Positions 1-10,075 are shown, counted from the first letter of the stretch. The stretch is DNA of 64,000 nucleotides from Flavobacterium sp. 11 (GCF_002754315.1 NZ_PEFE01000001.1:124001-188000), one strand, 5' to 3'. Notes: generated from the sequence alone by a model not told the origin. Numbers and translations are program-made.

Positions 1-105
1 AGTATCTTTCGGTTTATTGATGCTGTAATAACCCAATTTGATTTTCTCTTTTATACCCCCATTAGGAAAAATGGCACTAATAATTTTTTTTATCTTTTTC
101 TTCAT
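1..105 (-). CDS. Start of an unidentified gene in the polysaccharide operon (cut by window edge)
   Basis: Only the first 35 codons are in the window, beginning MKKKIKKIISAIFPNGGIKE. The ATG at 103-105 overlaps the stop codon of the upstream glycosyltransferase as ATGA, which supports a real, translationally coupled start. The N-terminus is strongly basic and has no signal peptide. This resembles the beginning of cytoplasmic sugar transferases or methyltransferases of such loci, but too little is visible to assign a family. Confidence 0.6.
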   Translation of the reverse strand, partial: MKKKIKKIISAIFPNGGIKEKIKLGYYSINKPKDT

Positions 106-1253
106 TTTGATGCGATAACATTTTTATAAAACAACAAACTCTGTTTGGCAACGATTGATATACTAAATGTCTCTTCTACTTTTTTACGGGCTTGTATCCC
201 AAATTCACTTTGCAAATTTAGATTTTCAAGCAAGGCAATAATTTTATTCGCATATGCCTTATGATGTGTCGGATGTTCCAAAAAACCATTAATTCCATCA
301 TCAAGAACCTCTCTTGCCCAACCAATAGTAGAGGCTACAATAGGTTTTTGAAGGGCCATCGCTTCAAGCCATGAAACAGGTAAAGCTTCTGCAAATGTAG
401 GAAACACACAAACACTTGCTTGTTCTATTTCCTTTTTTATTTGACTATAAGGAACACTTCCTAAATAGGTTACATTAGGAATGGCTTCTAATGAAAATAG
501 TTTTTGCATCATCTGCCAAGTTGATGGAGCTCCAGAAATAACATCTGAGGCATCCCTCCCAACCAATACTAATTTTGCATTTGGATTTTTTTTAATCACT
601 TCGTTAAAAATCAAAGGCAATTCTAACAATCCTTTTTTTCGAATTAAGGTTCCAAAATAAAGAACAATAGGCAAAAGAGTCGTTTTTTGATGTTCAAATT
701 CAAAAGTAGTACAATTAACACTATTTGGAATAATGGTAAATTTCTTATTGAAGCCAAATACTTGATTAGTCAAATCGGCTGTAAACTGACTCACAGAGAG
801 CAAACCATCCGCTTGCAGTAAAGCGCGTCTTTCATGAAATTTATTATTCCATTTTACGGGTCGTTGGTCCAAATGACAGAAATAAGTATCCGAACCGTTC
901 AATCGAATGACTATAGGGCATTTTTTAGGACTTATAAAAGAGGTTATTCCAGTCCAATCTGGTGCTTCTACGACATCAATTTCTTTGTTCTCATACAAAC
1001 CATCAATTATTTTCTGAAGTTTTTTTCGAGTGAGGTACCACGACAATCCTTTCAACTTAACATTTCGTATTTGCTGAACTACGATACCATTATCCTCAAA
1101 AATACTCTCTTCTTTTTGGCCGTAAACCAAAACCCGAACGGAACAACCTTCCGCCAGAAGACCGATAGCTAAATTCCTGATACTGGTACCAATCCCTCCG
1201 GAGCTCCCGGTCTTTAAATGTGGATATTCGGGAGTCAGGAAAGCTATTTTCAT
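102..1253 (-). CDS. Glycosyltransferase family 4 protein
   Basis: 383 aa, the usual length for a GT-B retaining glycosyltransferase of family GT4. The N-terminal half opens with MKIAFLTPEYPH and a glycine-rich GGIGTSIRNLA loop. The C-terminal half carries the nucleotide-sugar binding region with the E-x7-E signature (FAEALPVSWLEAMALQKP) followed by IVASTIGWAREVL. It presumably adds one sugar to the lipid-linked repeat unit at the cytoplasmic face of the inner membrane. The gene overlaps the next gene by ATGA and lies 76 bp after the SGNH gene. Donor and acceptor cannot be read from the sequence. Confidence 0.9.
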   Translation of the reverse strand: MKIAFLTPEYPHLKTGSSGGIGTSIRNLAIGLLAEGCSVRVLVYGQKEESIFEDNGIVVQQIRNVKLKGLSWYLTRKKLQKIIDGLYENKEIDVVEAPDWTGITSFISPKKCPIVIRLNGSDTYFCHLDQRPVKWNNKFHERRALLQADGLLSVSQFTADLTNQVFGFNKKFTIIPNSVNCTTFEFEHQKTTLLPIVLYFGTLIRKKGLLELPLIFNEVIKKNPNAKLVLVGRDASDVISGAPSTWQMMQKLFSLEAIPNVTYLGSVPYSQIKKEIEQASVCVFPTFAEALPVSWLEAMALQKPIVASTIGWAREVLDDGINGFLEHPTHHKAYANKIIALLENLNLQSEFGIQARKKVEETFSISIVAKQSLLFYKNVIASK

Positions 1254-1329
1254 AAATTATTTTTAATGATTGTTATTTTTCCAGAAATAATGCGCTACTA
1301 AAATTTTCGTCTAAAGTAATACAACTGAT

Positions 1330-2205
1330 TTATTTAGTAAAAAAATCACTGATAATGATACTGGTAAATTTCTTGGCACCAGCATCATTCAGATGGCCGC
1401 AAGAAGAAAAGTATGTATCACCCTGCACTACACCTTCATAATTATGAATTTCAGGATACATTTTAATGACTTTTTCAAAATAATCCATACCTATTACAGT
1501 ACTGCACATTGGGGTTGTAACCACAATCAGATTAATCCGGTTAGTTTTACAAATTTGCTTAATTTCTTCGTAATACTTGTTATGTAAAGGCTTTAAATTA
1601 GCGATATTATTTTTCATATTGCCTTTTTTATTTCCTAATGGATAATAACCTAAATGATCCAAACTATTTGTGGTTGCTGCTATAGCGGTTTTATACGCCT
1701 CTCGAAACCCAATACGGGCATCAAATACAACATAGCGGTAAAAAGGAATATAATACAAGGCTCTAAAATCGTTCTCTTTCGAAAAATGATCGCGAATGGT
1801 TTTGGATTGATGGATATAAGGTAAAAATCGCGCTGAAACGCCTTCCGCTCTTTCTTCATTAGATAAATTCAAGTCAGCCTCCAGCAGAACAGTCTTTATT
1901 TTATAATTCCGCTCCACCATCAACTTCAGTAACAAAGAAGCTTCAAACAAATGCCCTCCGCTCATCCCGTAATTGAAGGTTTTCAAACCTTTTTGTTCAA
2001 ACAAAGGGGCTACAAAATGATTATTAGCACGGGAGGAACCCAAAATAATGACATCATAATCCTTATTTTCAGAAGCATAGACCTGCTCTACTTTACTTCT
2101 TTTCGAAGAATGGGAATAAATATTGGTATATATAAAATCTAAAATTATCAACAATAAGACTGTTAATAGAAGTATTCTGATTGTAAAAATTAAAAAATTT
2201 TTCAT
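1330..2205 (-). CDS. SGNH-type protein, probable partner of the MBOAT O-acetyltransferase
   Basis: 291 aa. An N-terminal hydrophobic segment (about residues 5-28, FLIFTIRILLLTVLLLIILD) should anchor it in the inner membrane with the rest outside. A block-I-like VIILGSSRANNHF offers the candidate serine, and the C-terminal CGHLNDAGAKKF matches the SGNH histidine block. The aspartate usually three residues before that histidine is replaced (SCGH). In alginate-type systems such proteins work with an MBOAT protein to move acetyl groups to an exported polysaccharide. The gene directly follows the MBOAT gene here, so the same role is inferred. It could instead act as an esterase. Confidence 0.72.
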   Translation of the reverse strand: MKNFLIFTIRILLLTVLLLIILDFIYTNIYSHSSKRSKVEQVYASENKDYDVIILGSSRANNHFVAPLFEQKGLKTFNYGMSGGHLFEASLLLKLMVERNYKIKTVLLEADLNLSNEERAEGVSARFLPYIHQSKTIRDHFSKENDFRALYYIPFYRYVVFDARIGFREAYKTAIAATTNSLDHLGYYPLGNKKGNMKNNIANLKPLHNKYYEEIKQICKTNRINLIVVTTPMCSTVIGMDYFEKVIKMYPEIHNYEGVVQGDTYFSSCGHLNDAGAKKFTSIIISDFFTK

Positions 2206-2268
2206 GCTTTGTTTATGTTCTTATGCTAATCATTTTTTAGGTCTAACATACTGTCGAAACCATATTCT

Positions 2269-3701
2269 CTAAAATTGAAAATAGATAAATTCTTTATAAT
2301 CTGAATACGTGCCCAAAGCGATAATAGCAAATAGACATAGCGCTAATTTTACCATACTATACTTGCCCGAAATAGGCTCTATTTGCGTGCGACTATTCCA
2401 TTCTGTTATAACAAAAGCGAAAACCAAAAGCAGAATTTCATAATTATAGCGTTCGTTTTCTAAGTATTGTGATGCAAAATTTCGATTGGTAACAATACGT
2501 CCAATATAATCAACAGCAACTTCAATTGATTTTGCCCTAAAGAAAATCCACGCCAAACAGGTTAATGCAAACGTACTGATGATACTAAAAAAAACTTTAA
2601 AGGAAGCAAAATCCCAATTTAAAGTTACCGTTTCCATATTGGATCGGTTCTTATTTAAAAGCAATAAAGGTAAAAAATACAGCGCATTAATAAATCCCCA
2701 AGCTATAAAAGTCCAATTGGCTCCATGCCAAAACCCACTCACTAGAAAAATAATAAAAGTATTCCGAACTTTCATGGTCATTCCACCACTGCTACCCCCA
2801 AAGGAATGTATAAATAGTCTCGAAACCAAGAGGAAAGGGAAATATGCCAACGACGCCAGAACTCGGCTATATCGCGAGAAAAATACGGATAATTAAAATT
2901 GCGCAACAAATCAATACCAAACAATTTAGACATACCAAGAGCCATATCCGAATAACCTGAAAAATCACCATAAATCTGAAATGCAAAATAAACCGCACCC
3001 AATAATAATGACAGAGAATTCATCGATTCATAATTATCAAAAATCGCATTCGCATAGATAGCGCAGGTATCCGCAATGACAACTTTTTTAACCAAGCCCC
3101 AGATAAATTGGTAAATCCCTTCTTTGGCTTTCTCAAAATCAAAGCTGCGTTTTACTTTAACTTGTGGCAATAAATGTGTCGCTCTTTCAATAGGACCTGC
3201 TACCAATAAAGGAAAATAACTGACAAACAAAGAATAATCCACAAAGTTATATTCTGCCTTAATTCTTTTTAAATAAATATCAATTACATACGACAAACCA
3301 TGAAAAGTATAAAAAGAAATCCCTACTGGAAGTACTACATCCAGCAAAAGCGGACTGGTTTGTAAGCCAACACCATTCAACATTTCAGAGAAAGAACTGG
3401 CAAAAAAATTATAATATTTAAAGACGCCTAAAAAGCCCAGATTGATACTGATGCTCAACCAAAACCATATTTTACGACCAGTTTCAGTCTTAGCTTTTTC
3501 GATTCGAATACCGGTGTAATAGTCCAAAAAAGTAGAGAAAACCAATAAGAACAAAAAACGCCAATCCCAGCAGGAATAGAAATAATAACTCGCTATAATT
3601 AAGACTGCGTTTTGGGTACTTTTATTTTTGTTAAAAACAAACCAATACAGTAAGAATACGATAGGTAGAAAAAGAGCAAAGGAGAACGAATTAAAAAACA
3701 T
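2269..3701 (-). pseudogene. MBOAT O-acyltransferase (AlgI-like), frameshifted
   Basis: Two overlapping frames together make one AlgI-like membrane-bound O-acyltransferase. The first (2778-3701, 307 aa) runs through many transmembrane helices to FRDYLYIPLG and then leaves frame. The second (2269 to about 2850) continues with GSSGGMTMKVRNTF and SGFWHGANWTFIAWG, which contains the conserved catalytic histidine. Adding one G to the five-G run (C5 on the plus strand at 2795-2799) restores a single frame of about 477 aa, the normal family length. The first fragment alone lacks the catalytic histidine. Either the gene is inactivated or phase-switched, or the assembly lost one base in the homopolymer. 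Predicted role: pass acyl groups across the membrane for O-acetylation of the polysaccharide with the SGNH protein downstream. Confidence 0.85.
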
Positions 3702-3731
3702 AGACTAGTGTAACTAATTGATGATGCAAAA

Positions 3732-4826
3732 TTAAAATTTATTATTAAATAACAATGCTAAATGATTTTCAACCATGTGATCCAATGAAAAATGATTTTC
3801 GATAACAGCCCTGGTATTCAATTCAATTTTTTTTTTTCCTAAATACACTTGTTCTAGGAGTGTGGTCAAGGCATTAACATCCTTCGCCTTGAAAATATAT
3901 CCATTTTCACTATCCAATACAGCTTCTTCATTTCCGCCAACATCAGTCGTTATAACAGGTACATTAGCAGCTAAACTTTCGAGTATAGACAAACTAAAAC
4001 ATTCCATGTGGGTAGGTTGCAACATATAATCATACTGACAATAAAGAGCATTTAAATTGGGCTGACTACCCATAAATCTAAAATTAGAATCTAATTTATG
4101 TTGGTGCACACTTTTAATTAAAAAATCTTTAAGGGGCCCATCGCCAAACAAATCGATCCGGATTCCTGATAAAATCGGGGAAGGCAATTTGGAAACAGCA
4201 ACTATCAAATCTTGAATACCTTTAGATTCCCGTAAATGAGAAACAACTAAAAAATTGGGATGAATAACGTTCCTTTGAGTTCTTACTTTAATATCTTTAA
4301 TAACAACTCCATTATAAATAGTCCTTGTTTTAGATCGCACCTGAGTTCCAAAATCACTTATAATTTCTTTCACTGTATAATTTGACACTCCAATAAACTG
4401 ATCAATATATTTAGAAAACAAAAAACCTTTGATTTTCTTTTCCATTTTCTTCTTAAAAGGATAACCATCTATCGGACGCGGATTGTGATCAATGGCAACT
4501 ACTTTAGCTTTACTGACTTGTTTTATTTTTTTAAAAAAAGGAGTACACAATTCTATAAAATGCGTAATAATAAAAGAATATGTGGTTTGGTTTTGAATAC
4601 AAAAATCAAGAAAATAATTTTCTACGTTTTGATAGTTACTATTAAAAATAGTGAGCTTAGAATAGTCTCCGTGTTGGGATTGATTAGGAAAAAACCAATC
4701 AACCTGAATCCCTTTTTTTTTACATTTTGCATCAAACATCCAGAAAAAATAATCCATTCCGCCTACTCTTTCGGGTAGCAGTTCATAATTACAGATAAGG
4801 GCTATTTTTATTGGATTCATGTCCAT
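3732..4826 (-). CDS. Glycosyltransferase family 4 protein
   Basis: Up to 364 aa. The better start is probably the internal ATG at 4820 (MNPIKIALICNYELLPERVG), which overlaps the preceding stop codon as ATGA. The N-terminus has the GG loop of GT4 enzymes (RVGGMDYFFWM). The C-terminal Rossmann half carries HPNFLVVSHLRESKGIQDLI and the E-x7-E region MECFSLSILESLAANVPVI. GT-B fold, cytoplasmic, likely one linkage of the repeat unit. Donor and acceptor are unknown. Confidence 0.88.
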   Translation of the reverse strand: MDMNPIKIALICNYELLPERVGGMDYFFWMFDAKCKKKGIQVDWFFPNQSQHGDYSKLTIFNSNYQNVENYFLDFCIQNQTTYSFIITHFIELCTPFFKKIKQVSKAKVVAIDHNPRPIDGYPFKKKMEKKIKGFLFSKYIDQFIGVSNYTVKEIISDFGTQVRSKTRTIYNGVVIKDIKVRTQRNVIHPNFLVVSHLRESKGIQDLIVAVSKLPSPILSGIRIDLFGDGPLKDFLIKSVHQHKLDSNFRFMGSQPNLNALYCQYDYMLQPTHMECFSLSILESLAANVPVITTDVGGNEEAVLDSENGYIFKAKDVNALTTLLEQVYLGKKKIELNTRAVIENHFSLDHMVENHLALLFNNKF

Positions 4827-6208
4827 TCGAATAAGGTAGCTACAATTCTTTTACTGGTACCCTCAAGAGGTTTACTTACCTGAAGTTGCATTAATTTTTC
4901 TCTGTTTAATTGATCCGTTTCCGGATACAAATAGTACAAATTAATAGCATCAATAAGTGCTTGTTCATTTTTTGCAATTCTCGTCGCACCACTCTTTACT
5001 ACATTCATAATATGTGCATAATACAAAAAACGTTGATCATCATACAAACCGTTCTGACGATTCCCAAAAACAGGATTAATAACGGGTTTATCAAACTGCA
5101 TGAAATCCAAACTCATCGTAGACAACATATTGATATTAATATCTGCAAATTCCAATAAACTCCTCAAATCCTTAATGTCAGCTATTGTTGGAATACGCTG
5201 AGACCAAGCTTCCTGATGATTCTCTCTGCTTTGGATCCACTTAGGATAATTCCATTTTATGAAGGGATATTTCTCGACTATGCTTTTAAAACGAATAGGG
5301 TCTTCTGCAGGAGAAGTACGAACTATCAGGTTAACATCTGGAATCTTTTTTTCTAGTACAGCCTTGCATATCGTTTCAATATACAATTCATCATTTTTAC
5401 TGGTAGCAATATCACCACAACTAAAGCAAACTGTTTTCTTACGAATATCTAAATTAAATGCAGCATAAAATCGCTCTTTGTCAGAAGCATATCGATCTAA
5501 AACATAAGGTTCAAATTGCGGAGTACCAACCACTACGACATTTTCAGCCTGTACTGCCGAATAAAATTGCAACAGCTCTTTTTTCATTAATTCACTCCAA
5601 ACTAAATAATAGTCAAAATCACCAGCCATTCTTCCTTTGGAAGCCAAATTATCCCAACTAAAAATAAAAGAACCGGTCTTGATTTGCAATTGGGCAGCTG
5701 CATAAATAAGAGGAGCTATGAAAGGAGGACGTTGATGAGTGAAAAACAAATTAGAAACACCGTGTTCTTGTAGAAGGTCCGTATATTTTTTTGTTATCTC
5801 ATGAGAACTAAATGTCTTTTGCTGATAGTGATTATACCTTTGTATCCATTTTTCAGAATGAATGATTCTTGACCAAACATGGATAAAACGTGTCGCAAAT
5901 CCTCTTGGATTTCTTGCTTTGGTTTTTGAGGCTTTTAAATTATCGTTTATCCCAAAATTTCCTTTAGTATGCATTTGCAAATGGGAAACCTCTTTGGCTT
6001 TTCGAAAAAACCAAGTAAAAAAATGTTCATTAAAAACCTCTAGTTCTACAATAGTACAATTCAAATCTAAAGAGTCATAAACGTTTTTTGGCAAACAGGA
6101 AAAAAGAACAACAGAATCAAATTGTAGCTTTGCTTCAGTCATAAAATCGCTTAATATAAAATTGCGATAGCCTACACCGTCAGTAATAACTATTCCTATT
6201 TTTTTCAT
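4817..6208 (-). CDS. Putative GT-B-like surface-carbohydrate biosynthesis protein
   Basis: 463 aa. No single textbook motif identifies the family. The layout of a nucleotide-binding N-terminus (MKKIGIVITDGVGYRNFIL), a middle segment with SFIFSWDNLASKGRM and VVVVGTPQFEPY, and a C-terminal half with VCFSCGDIATS and INMLSTMSLDFMQFDKPVI resembles GT-B proteins of the CDP-glycerol glycerophosphotransferase or UDP-GlcNAc epimerase-like type found in capsule loci. No signal peptide is visible, so it is probably cytoplasmic. It lies 64 bp downstream of asnB and is coupled by ATGA overlap to the next glycosyltransferase. Glycosyl or glycerophosphate transfer is inference only. Confidence 0.6.
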   Translation of the reverse strand: MKKIGIVITDGVGYRNFILSDFMTEAKLQFDSVVLFSCLPKNVYDSLDLNCTIVELEVFNEHFFTWFFRKAKEVSHLQMHTKGNFGINDNLKASKTKARNPRGFATRFIHVWSRIIHSEKWIQRYNHYQQKTFSSHEITKKYTDLLQEHGVSNLFFTHQRPPFIAPLIYAAAQLQIKTGSFIFSWDNLASKGRMAGDFDYYLVWSELMKKELLQFYSAVQAENVVVVGTPQFEPYVLDRYASDKERFYAAFNLDIRKKTVCFSCGDIATSKNDELYIETICKAVLEKKIPDVNLIVRTSPAEDPIRFKSIVEKYPFIKWNYPKWIQSRENHQEAWSQRIPTIADIKDLRSLLEFADININMLSTMSLDFMQFDKPVINPVFGNRQNGLYDDQRFLYYAHIMNVVKSGATRIAKNEQALIDAINLYYLYPETDQLNREKLMQLQVSKPLEGTSKRIVATLFEWT

Positions 6209-6272
6209 TATATATCCTGCTAAATCAGCTATTATTCTTCAATTATCTATTTTTATTTGCCTTTAATTCAAT

Positions 6273-8033
6273 CTATTTTTGAATCATCCAATATAAACTA
6301 ATACACTGCCAAAGATGAAAACTCGAATTTTGGTTCCCCTCAAAATAAAGATCCAACTCCGTTCGCAATTCCTTTAAATCAAACCAAGCAGAAAACGAAG
6401 AGGTTTTGATTGTAGCAAAACAATGCGTAACCCACTCTTTTAAATCTTCTGCTAACCATTCTCTTTGTGGAGTTTGCAAAGGGCGTTTGGGTGCAAAAAC
6501 CAAGTTATTATCCAAATATTCGGAAGCTATTTCTCGCAACATAAATTTAGTGATACCACTTTTTATTTTAAAGTCTAATGGTAACGAAAAGGCAAACTCC
6601 ACCAATCTATAATCCAAAAAAGGTTCTCGCAATTCTGTAGAATATAGCATTGAAATTCGATCATTAAACCGCAAGGCTCGTGGGATTTTTGTGTAGAACA
6701 AATCTCGGTATTGTTTATTTAAAATCACATCCTCAAAAGGTTTTGGATAAACTGGTTTTTGTGCTTTATTCAAAAAAGAATTGGTAAGTATATTCGTTTT
6801 GAATGGTGAATCCGTAACCCCTTGAATGATTATATCATTTTCTTGGGTATAATAATCATAACCCGCCCATTGCTCGTCCATACCTTGACCATCGAGCAGA
6901 ACTAATACCTTATCTTTTCGGGCTTGTTCGAAAATTTTAGCGTATGCCAAAGTAGGAATTCCTCCATAAGGCTCATCTTGTTGCCACGCCATTTTTTCAG
7001 ATAAATAAGGAACCTCATCGGCTTGAAGAAGCACTGTAGTCAACGGGTTATTAGTTTTGGCTATCATTTGTTCCACCCAAGGTAATTCGTCATAATCTGG
7101 ATTATCAGAATAGAAAGTATAGGCATTGATTCTTGATTGCTGAGTAACAGTTGCCGATTTTCGGCTTTTTATAGTAGCATTGATATTGCCACTACCTTCC
7201 TTTTGTAAATTGACTAAGGCTAACAATACAGAACTATCTAATCCACCACTAATAGTAAATCCGACTGGGACATCTGCCCGAAAACGCAAATTAATGCTGT
7301 CTTTTAAAAGAGCAACATAGTGTGCTTTGGCTTGCTCGAAAGTTAAGTTTTGGGGTTGTTTCGCAACCTCTTCTTCAAAGGAATACCATTTTTTTATATG
7401 TAACTCTTGATTTTCGTATTCTAAAAAATGCCCGCCAGACAATTGTGAAATACCTTCCCAAAAAGTTTCCTCGGGATTGCCATAGGAACCATAGGCAAAA
7501 TAAGAAGCCCATACTTTCTCATTGGGGATTTTTGAAATTCCAGCCGCATGAAGGCCTTTTATTTCAGAGGAAAAATAAAGAGAATTATCTTTTAAAGAAT
7601 AAAAAAAAGGTTTCACGCCAAATCGATCTCTGGCCGCAAATAGTTTTTTTTCTTGAGCATCCCAAATCGCAAAAGCAAACATGCCATTGCATTTTTGCAA
7701 ACAGGCTGCACCATAAACAAGATAAGCCGCTAATAAAACCTCGGTATCCGATTCCGTTTTAAAAGCATACTGCCCTTGTAGTTCGGCTTTCAGTTCTATA
7801 TAATTATAAATTTCTCCATTAAAAACCAAACTATACCGCCCTGAAGAATCTAAAAAAGGTTGGTTGGACTGAGGAGACAAATCAATAATGGCCAAGCGGT
7901 TGTGCCCTAAAGCTGCAAAACCTTCATCAAAAAAACGTCCCGTACTATCTGGACCACGATGATACTGACTAGCCAACATCGCATCCAATTGAAGACTTTT
8001 GTAATCGCCTATTATCCCTGCAATACCACACAT
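6273..8033 (-). CDS. asnB: AsnB-type glutamine-hydrolysing amidotransferase
   Basis: 586 aa, class B asparagine synthetase architecture. It begins MCGIAGIIG, so Cys2 becomes the N-terminal nucleophile of the glutaminase domain (about 2-190, with HRGPDSTG and FNGEIYNY). The synthetase domain has the pyrophosphate loop SGGLDSS near residue 262. The family transfers glutamine-derived ammonia to an adenylated carboxylate, normally aspartate. Its ATG overlaps the neuA stop by one base (TAATG), so it is translated together with the nonulosonate genes. That context suggests it may amidate a sugar carboxylate in the polysaccharide, as proposed for AsnB-like proteins of other O-antigen loci. A role in free asparagine synthesis cannot be excluded. 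Confidence 0.92.
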   Translation of the reverse strand: MCGIAGIIGDYKSLQLDAMLASQYHRGPDSTGRFFDEGFAALGHNRLAIIDLSPQSNQPFLDSSGRYSLVFNGEIYNYIELKAELQGQYAFKTESDTEVLLAAYLVYGAACLQKCNGMFAFAIWDAQEKKLFAARDRFGVKPFFYSLKDNSLYFSSEIKGLHAAGISKIPNEKVWASYFAYGSYGNPEETFWEGISQLSGGHFLEYENQELHIKKWYSFEEEVAKQPQNLTFEQAKAHYVALLKDSINLRFRADVPVGFTISGGLDSSVLLALVNLQKEGSGNINATIKSRKSATVTQQSRINAYTFYSDNPDYDELPWVEQMIAKTNNPLTTVLLQADEVPYLSEKMAWQQDEPYGGIPTLAYAKIFEQARKDKVLVLLDGQGMDEQWAGYDYYTQENDIIIQGVTDSPFKTNILTNSFLNKAQKPVYPKPFEDVILNKQYRDLFYTKIPRALRFNDRISMLYSTELREPFLDYRLVEFAFSLPLDFKIKSGITKFMLREIASEYLDNNLVFAPKRPLQTPQREWLAEDLKEWVTHCFATIKTSSFSAWFDLKELRTELDLYFEGNQNSSFHLWQCISLYWMIQK

Positions 8034-8731
8034 TATTTTTGTTGTTTTTTAATCATTTCCTCCGCTTTATCCCAATCCGCCAACGTATCGATATTAACAT
8101 ACAATTCGGGGTCCGATTCAATAAAAGCAGTCGATTTTCCATACAAAGAACGGTCTCTTAAAAGCACTTCCGTTGTAGTAATATAAATACTGCCATCCCT
8201 ATGATAGGTAGTTGGAAGTTCCTGCCGCCTGCAGATAATCTGTTCTTCGCCTGTAGCTATTTTTAAATTCCCTCTAGAATTCACTTCAAACGTCCAATGA
8301 GGGTTGTATTCATGGGGTACCTGTTGCACCGAAACCAAAGAATCACAACCACTTGCTATAAATTTTTCAATGGCAGCATCAAGAAAAGGAACAGTCCTAA
8401 ATGGACTTGTCACCTGAAGCAGACACACCGCATCAAAGAAAACATTTTGAGCTTGATACCATTCCAAAGCATGAATAATAACATCAATAGTAGGAGTTGC
8501 ATCTAATGCCAATACGCTGGGTCTAATGAATGGAACTGCAACTCCCAATTCCTTGGCTACTGTTATAATTTGGGAATCATCACTCGATACTATGACCTCG
8601 GATAGATACTGTGACTTCAAAGCCACTTCTGAAGTATAGGCCAATAATGGCTTACCTGCTAGGTTTTTAATATTTTTTCCTGGTACTCCTTTCGAGCCGC
8701 CACGAGCTGGTATTAAGCCTAAAATTTGCAT
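8033..8731 (-). CDS. neuA: Acylneuraminate cytidylyltransferase (CMP-nonulosonate synthetase)
   Basis: 232 aa. The N-terminal signature LIPARGGSKGVPGKNIKNL (from about residue 6) is the CTP-binding loop of the NeuA family. SLVSVQQVPHEYNPHW and YHRDGSIYITT are further family segments. It activates a nonulosonic acid with CTP to the CMP-sugar used by the transferases, in the cytoplasm. Start and stop both overlap neighbours by one base (TAATG with neuC and asnB), indicating coupled translation. Whether the substrate is sialic or legionaminic acid cannot be decided from sequence, so the symbol names the family. Confidence 0.92.
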   Translation of the reverse strand: MQILGLIPARGGSKGVPGKNIKNLAGKPLLAYTSEVALKSQYLSEVIVSSDDSQIITVAKELGVAVPFIRPSVLALDATPTIDVIIHALEWYQAQNVFFDAVCLLQVTSPFRTVPFLDAAIEKFIASGCDSLVSVQQVPHEYNPHWTFEVNSRGNLKIATGEEQIICRRQELPTTYHRDGSIYITTTEVLLRDRSLYGKSTAFIESDPELYVNIDTLADWDKAEEMIKKQQK

Positions 8732-9924
8732 TAGTAGGTAATCGTTTTATGAAACTGCAACGGTAATTGCAATAATAAATCAGCAATATACACCCCTGCA
8801 TTCCCGTTTCCATAAATAGGAGACGAAAGGGACTTCCCTTTTGTTATAGCAAATAAAATTGCCGCTTCAATTTTCTCCTGAGAATAATCAACATCAATAC
8901 TGTTACCGCCTCTATCTCTTCTATTTTGTCGGGAACCGATATTAACAACGGGGACGCCCAAGAAAGCACATTCGCGAATCCCAACACTGGAATTCCCAAT
9001 CAAACAAGAACTGTGTTGAAGCAACTGCAAGAAATCTTTTCCTTCCATATTTTTAAAAAAATGAACATTGGGTAACTGATGTTGTTCTCTAAAAGCACGA
9101 ATTCCGGTAGAAGTACCGTCAGCTCCAGCATCAACATTAGGCCAAAACCATAACGTAGGTTTGTTTAGGGAATGAATCGCTTCAAGTGTGGCCTCAATAT
9201 GCTTACGGGAGTCTTGATATTCTGTGGTAACTGGATGCTGCATGACAACTAAATACCCTTCAGACAAATCTGGTTTTGCACCCACGCCACCATACTTCTC
9301 ATAAGGATCAAAAGGAAGCGAGGTACTTTGCAATACGGTTGTTGCTAAATCAATAGAGGGACATCCTGTATTGAAAACTACAGTAGGCTCTTCTCCTAAT
9401 TTAATGACACGTTCTTTTGCATTTTCAGAGGCTACAAAATGATAATCCGCTAATTTGGTTATAGCATGGCGCACTTTTTCATCAATATTTCCAGTCACTT
9501 CACCTCCTTGGATGTGTGCTAATGGAATGTTCATATAAGACGCTGCAATAGCAGTGGCCATGGTTTCAAATCGATCGGCAACAGTGACTACTATGTCTGG
9601 TTTTAGATTATCAAATACAGTGGATAATTCCAAAATACCTATCCCGGTTGTTTTGGCAGCAGCAGTCAAATTCTCTCCTTCTAACACATTAAATACTTTG
9701 GCAGCGATGGTAAAACCATCTTTTTCAATATAATTCACTGCAGAACCGTAGCGATCTAACAAGGCTGAAGCGGCAACGACTAATTGTAATTCCAAATCTG
9801 GATGATTTTGAATCGCCGACAAAACTGTTTTTACGCGACTATAAGAAGGACGCGCCGTTATTACTACAACTATTTTTCTTTTTGGCATTTTAAGTATATT
9901 ATTCTTAGGTTTAAAAGTAGACAA
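8731..9924 (-). CDS. neuC: UDP-GlcNAc 2-epimerase, hydrolysing (NeuC/LegG type)
   Basis: The longest frame is 397 aa. The natural start is probably the ATG at 9888 (MPKRKIVVVITARPSYSRVK), giving 385 aa, typical of the family. VADRFETMATAIAASYMNIP, HIQGGEVTGNIDEKVRHAIT and IGNSSVGIRECAFLGVPVVN are classic epimerase segments. It converts UDP-GlcNAc (or the UDP-diacetylbacillosamine analogue) to the free 2-epimer that NeuB condenses with phosphoenolpyruvate. No 4,6-dehydratase or aminotransferase lies beside it here, which slightly favours the sialic acid route, but those genes could lie outside the window. Confidence 0.9.
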   Translation of the reverse strand: MSTFKPKNNILKMPKRKIVVVITARPSYSRVKTVLSAIQNHPDLELQLVVAASALLDRYGSAVNYIEKDGFTIAAKVFNVLEGENLTAAAKTTGIGILELSTVFDNLKPDIVVTVADRFETMATAIAASYMNIPLAHIQGGEVTGNIDEKVRHAITKLADYHFVASENAKERVIKLGEEPTVVFNTGCPSIDLATTVLQSTSLPFDPYEKYGGVGAKPDLSEGYLVVMQHPVTTEYQDSRKHIEATLEAIHSLNKPTLWFWPNVDAGADGTSTGIRAFREQHQLPNVHFFKNMEGKDFLQLLQHSSCLIGNSSVGIRECAFLGVPVVNIGSRQNRRDRGGNSIDVDYSQEKIEAAILFAITKGKSLSSPIYGNGNAGVYIADLLLQLPLQFHKTITY

Positions 9925-10075
9925 AAAAGCGGACAGGTAAAAACGTTATTTTTTGACCTAACGTCAGTTTGAAGTCTATTTTTTTACAAAAAAAGCAATA
10001 TAAAATAACATTTTATGTTTTTATTCAATTATAAATCAAATTGCTGCTATTTACTAGGTTCTACAGTCCTTAACT

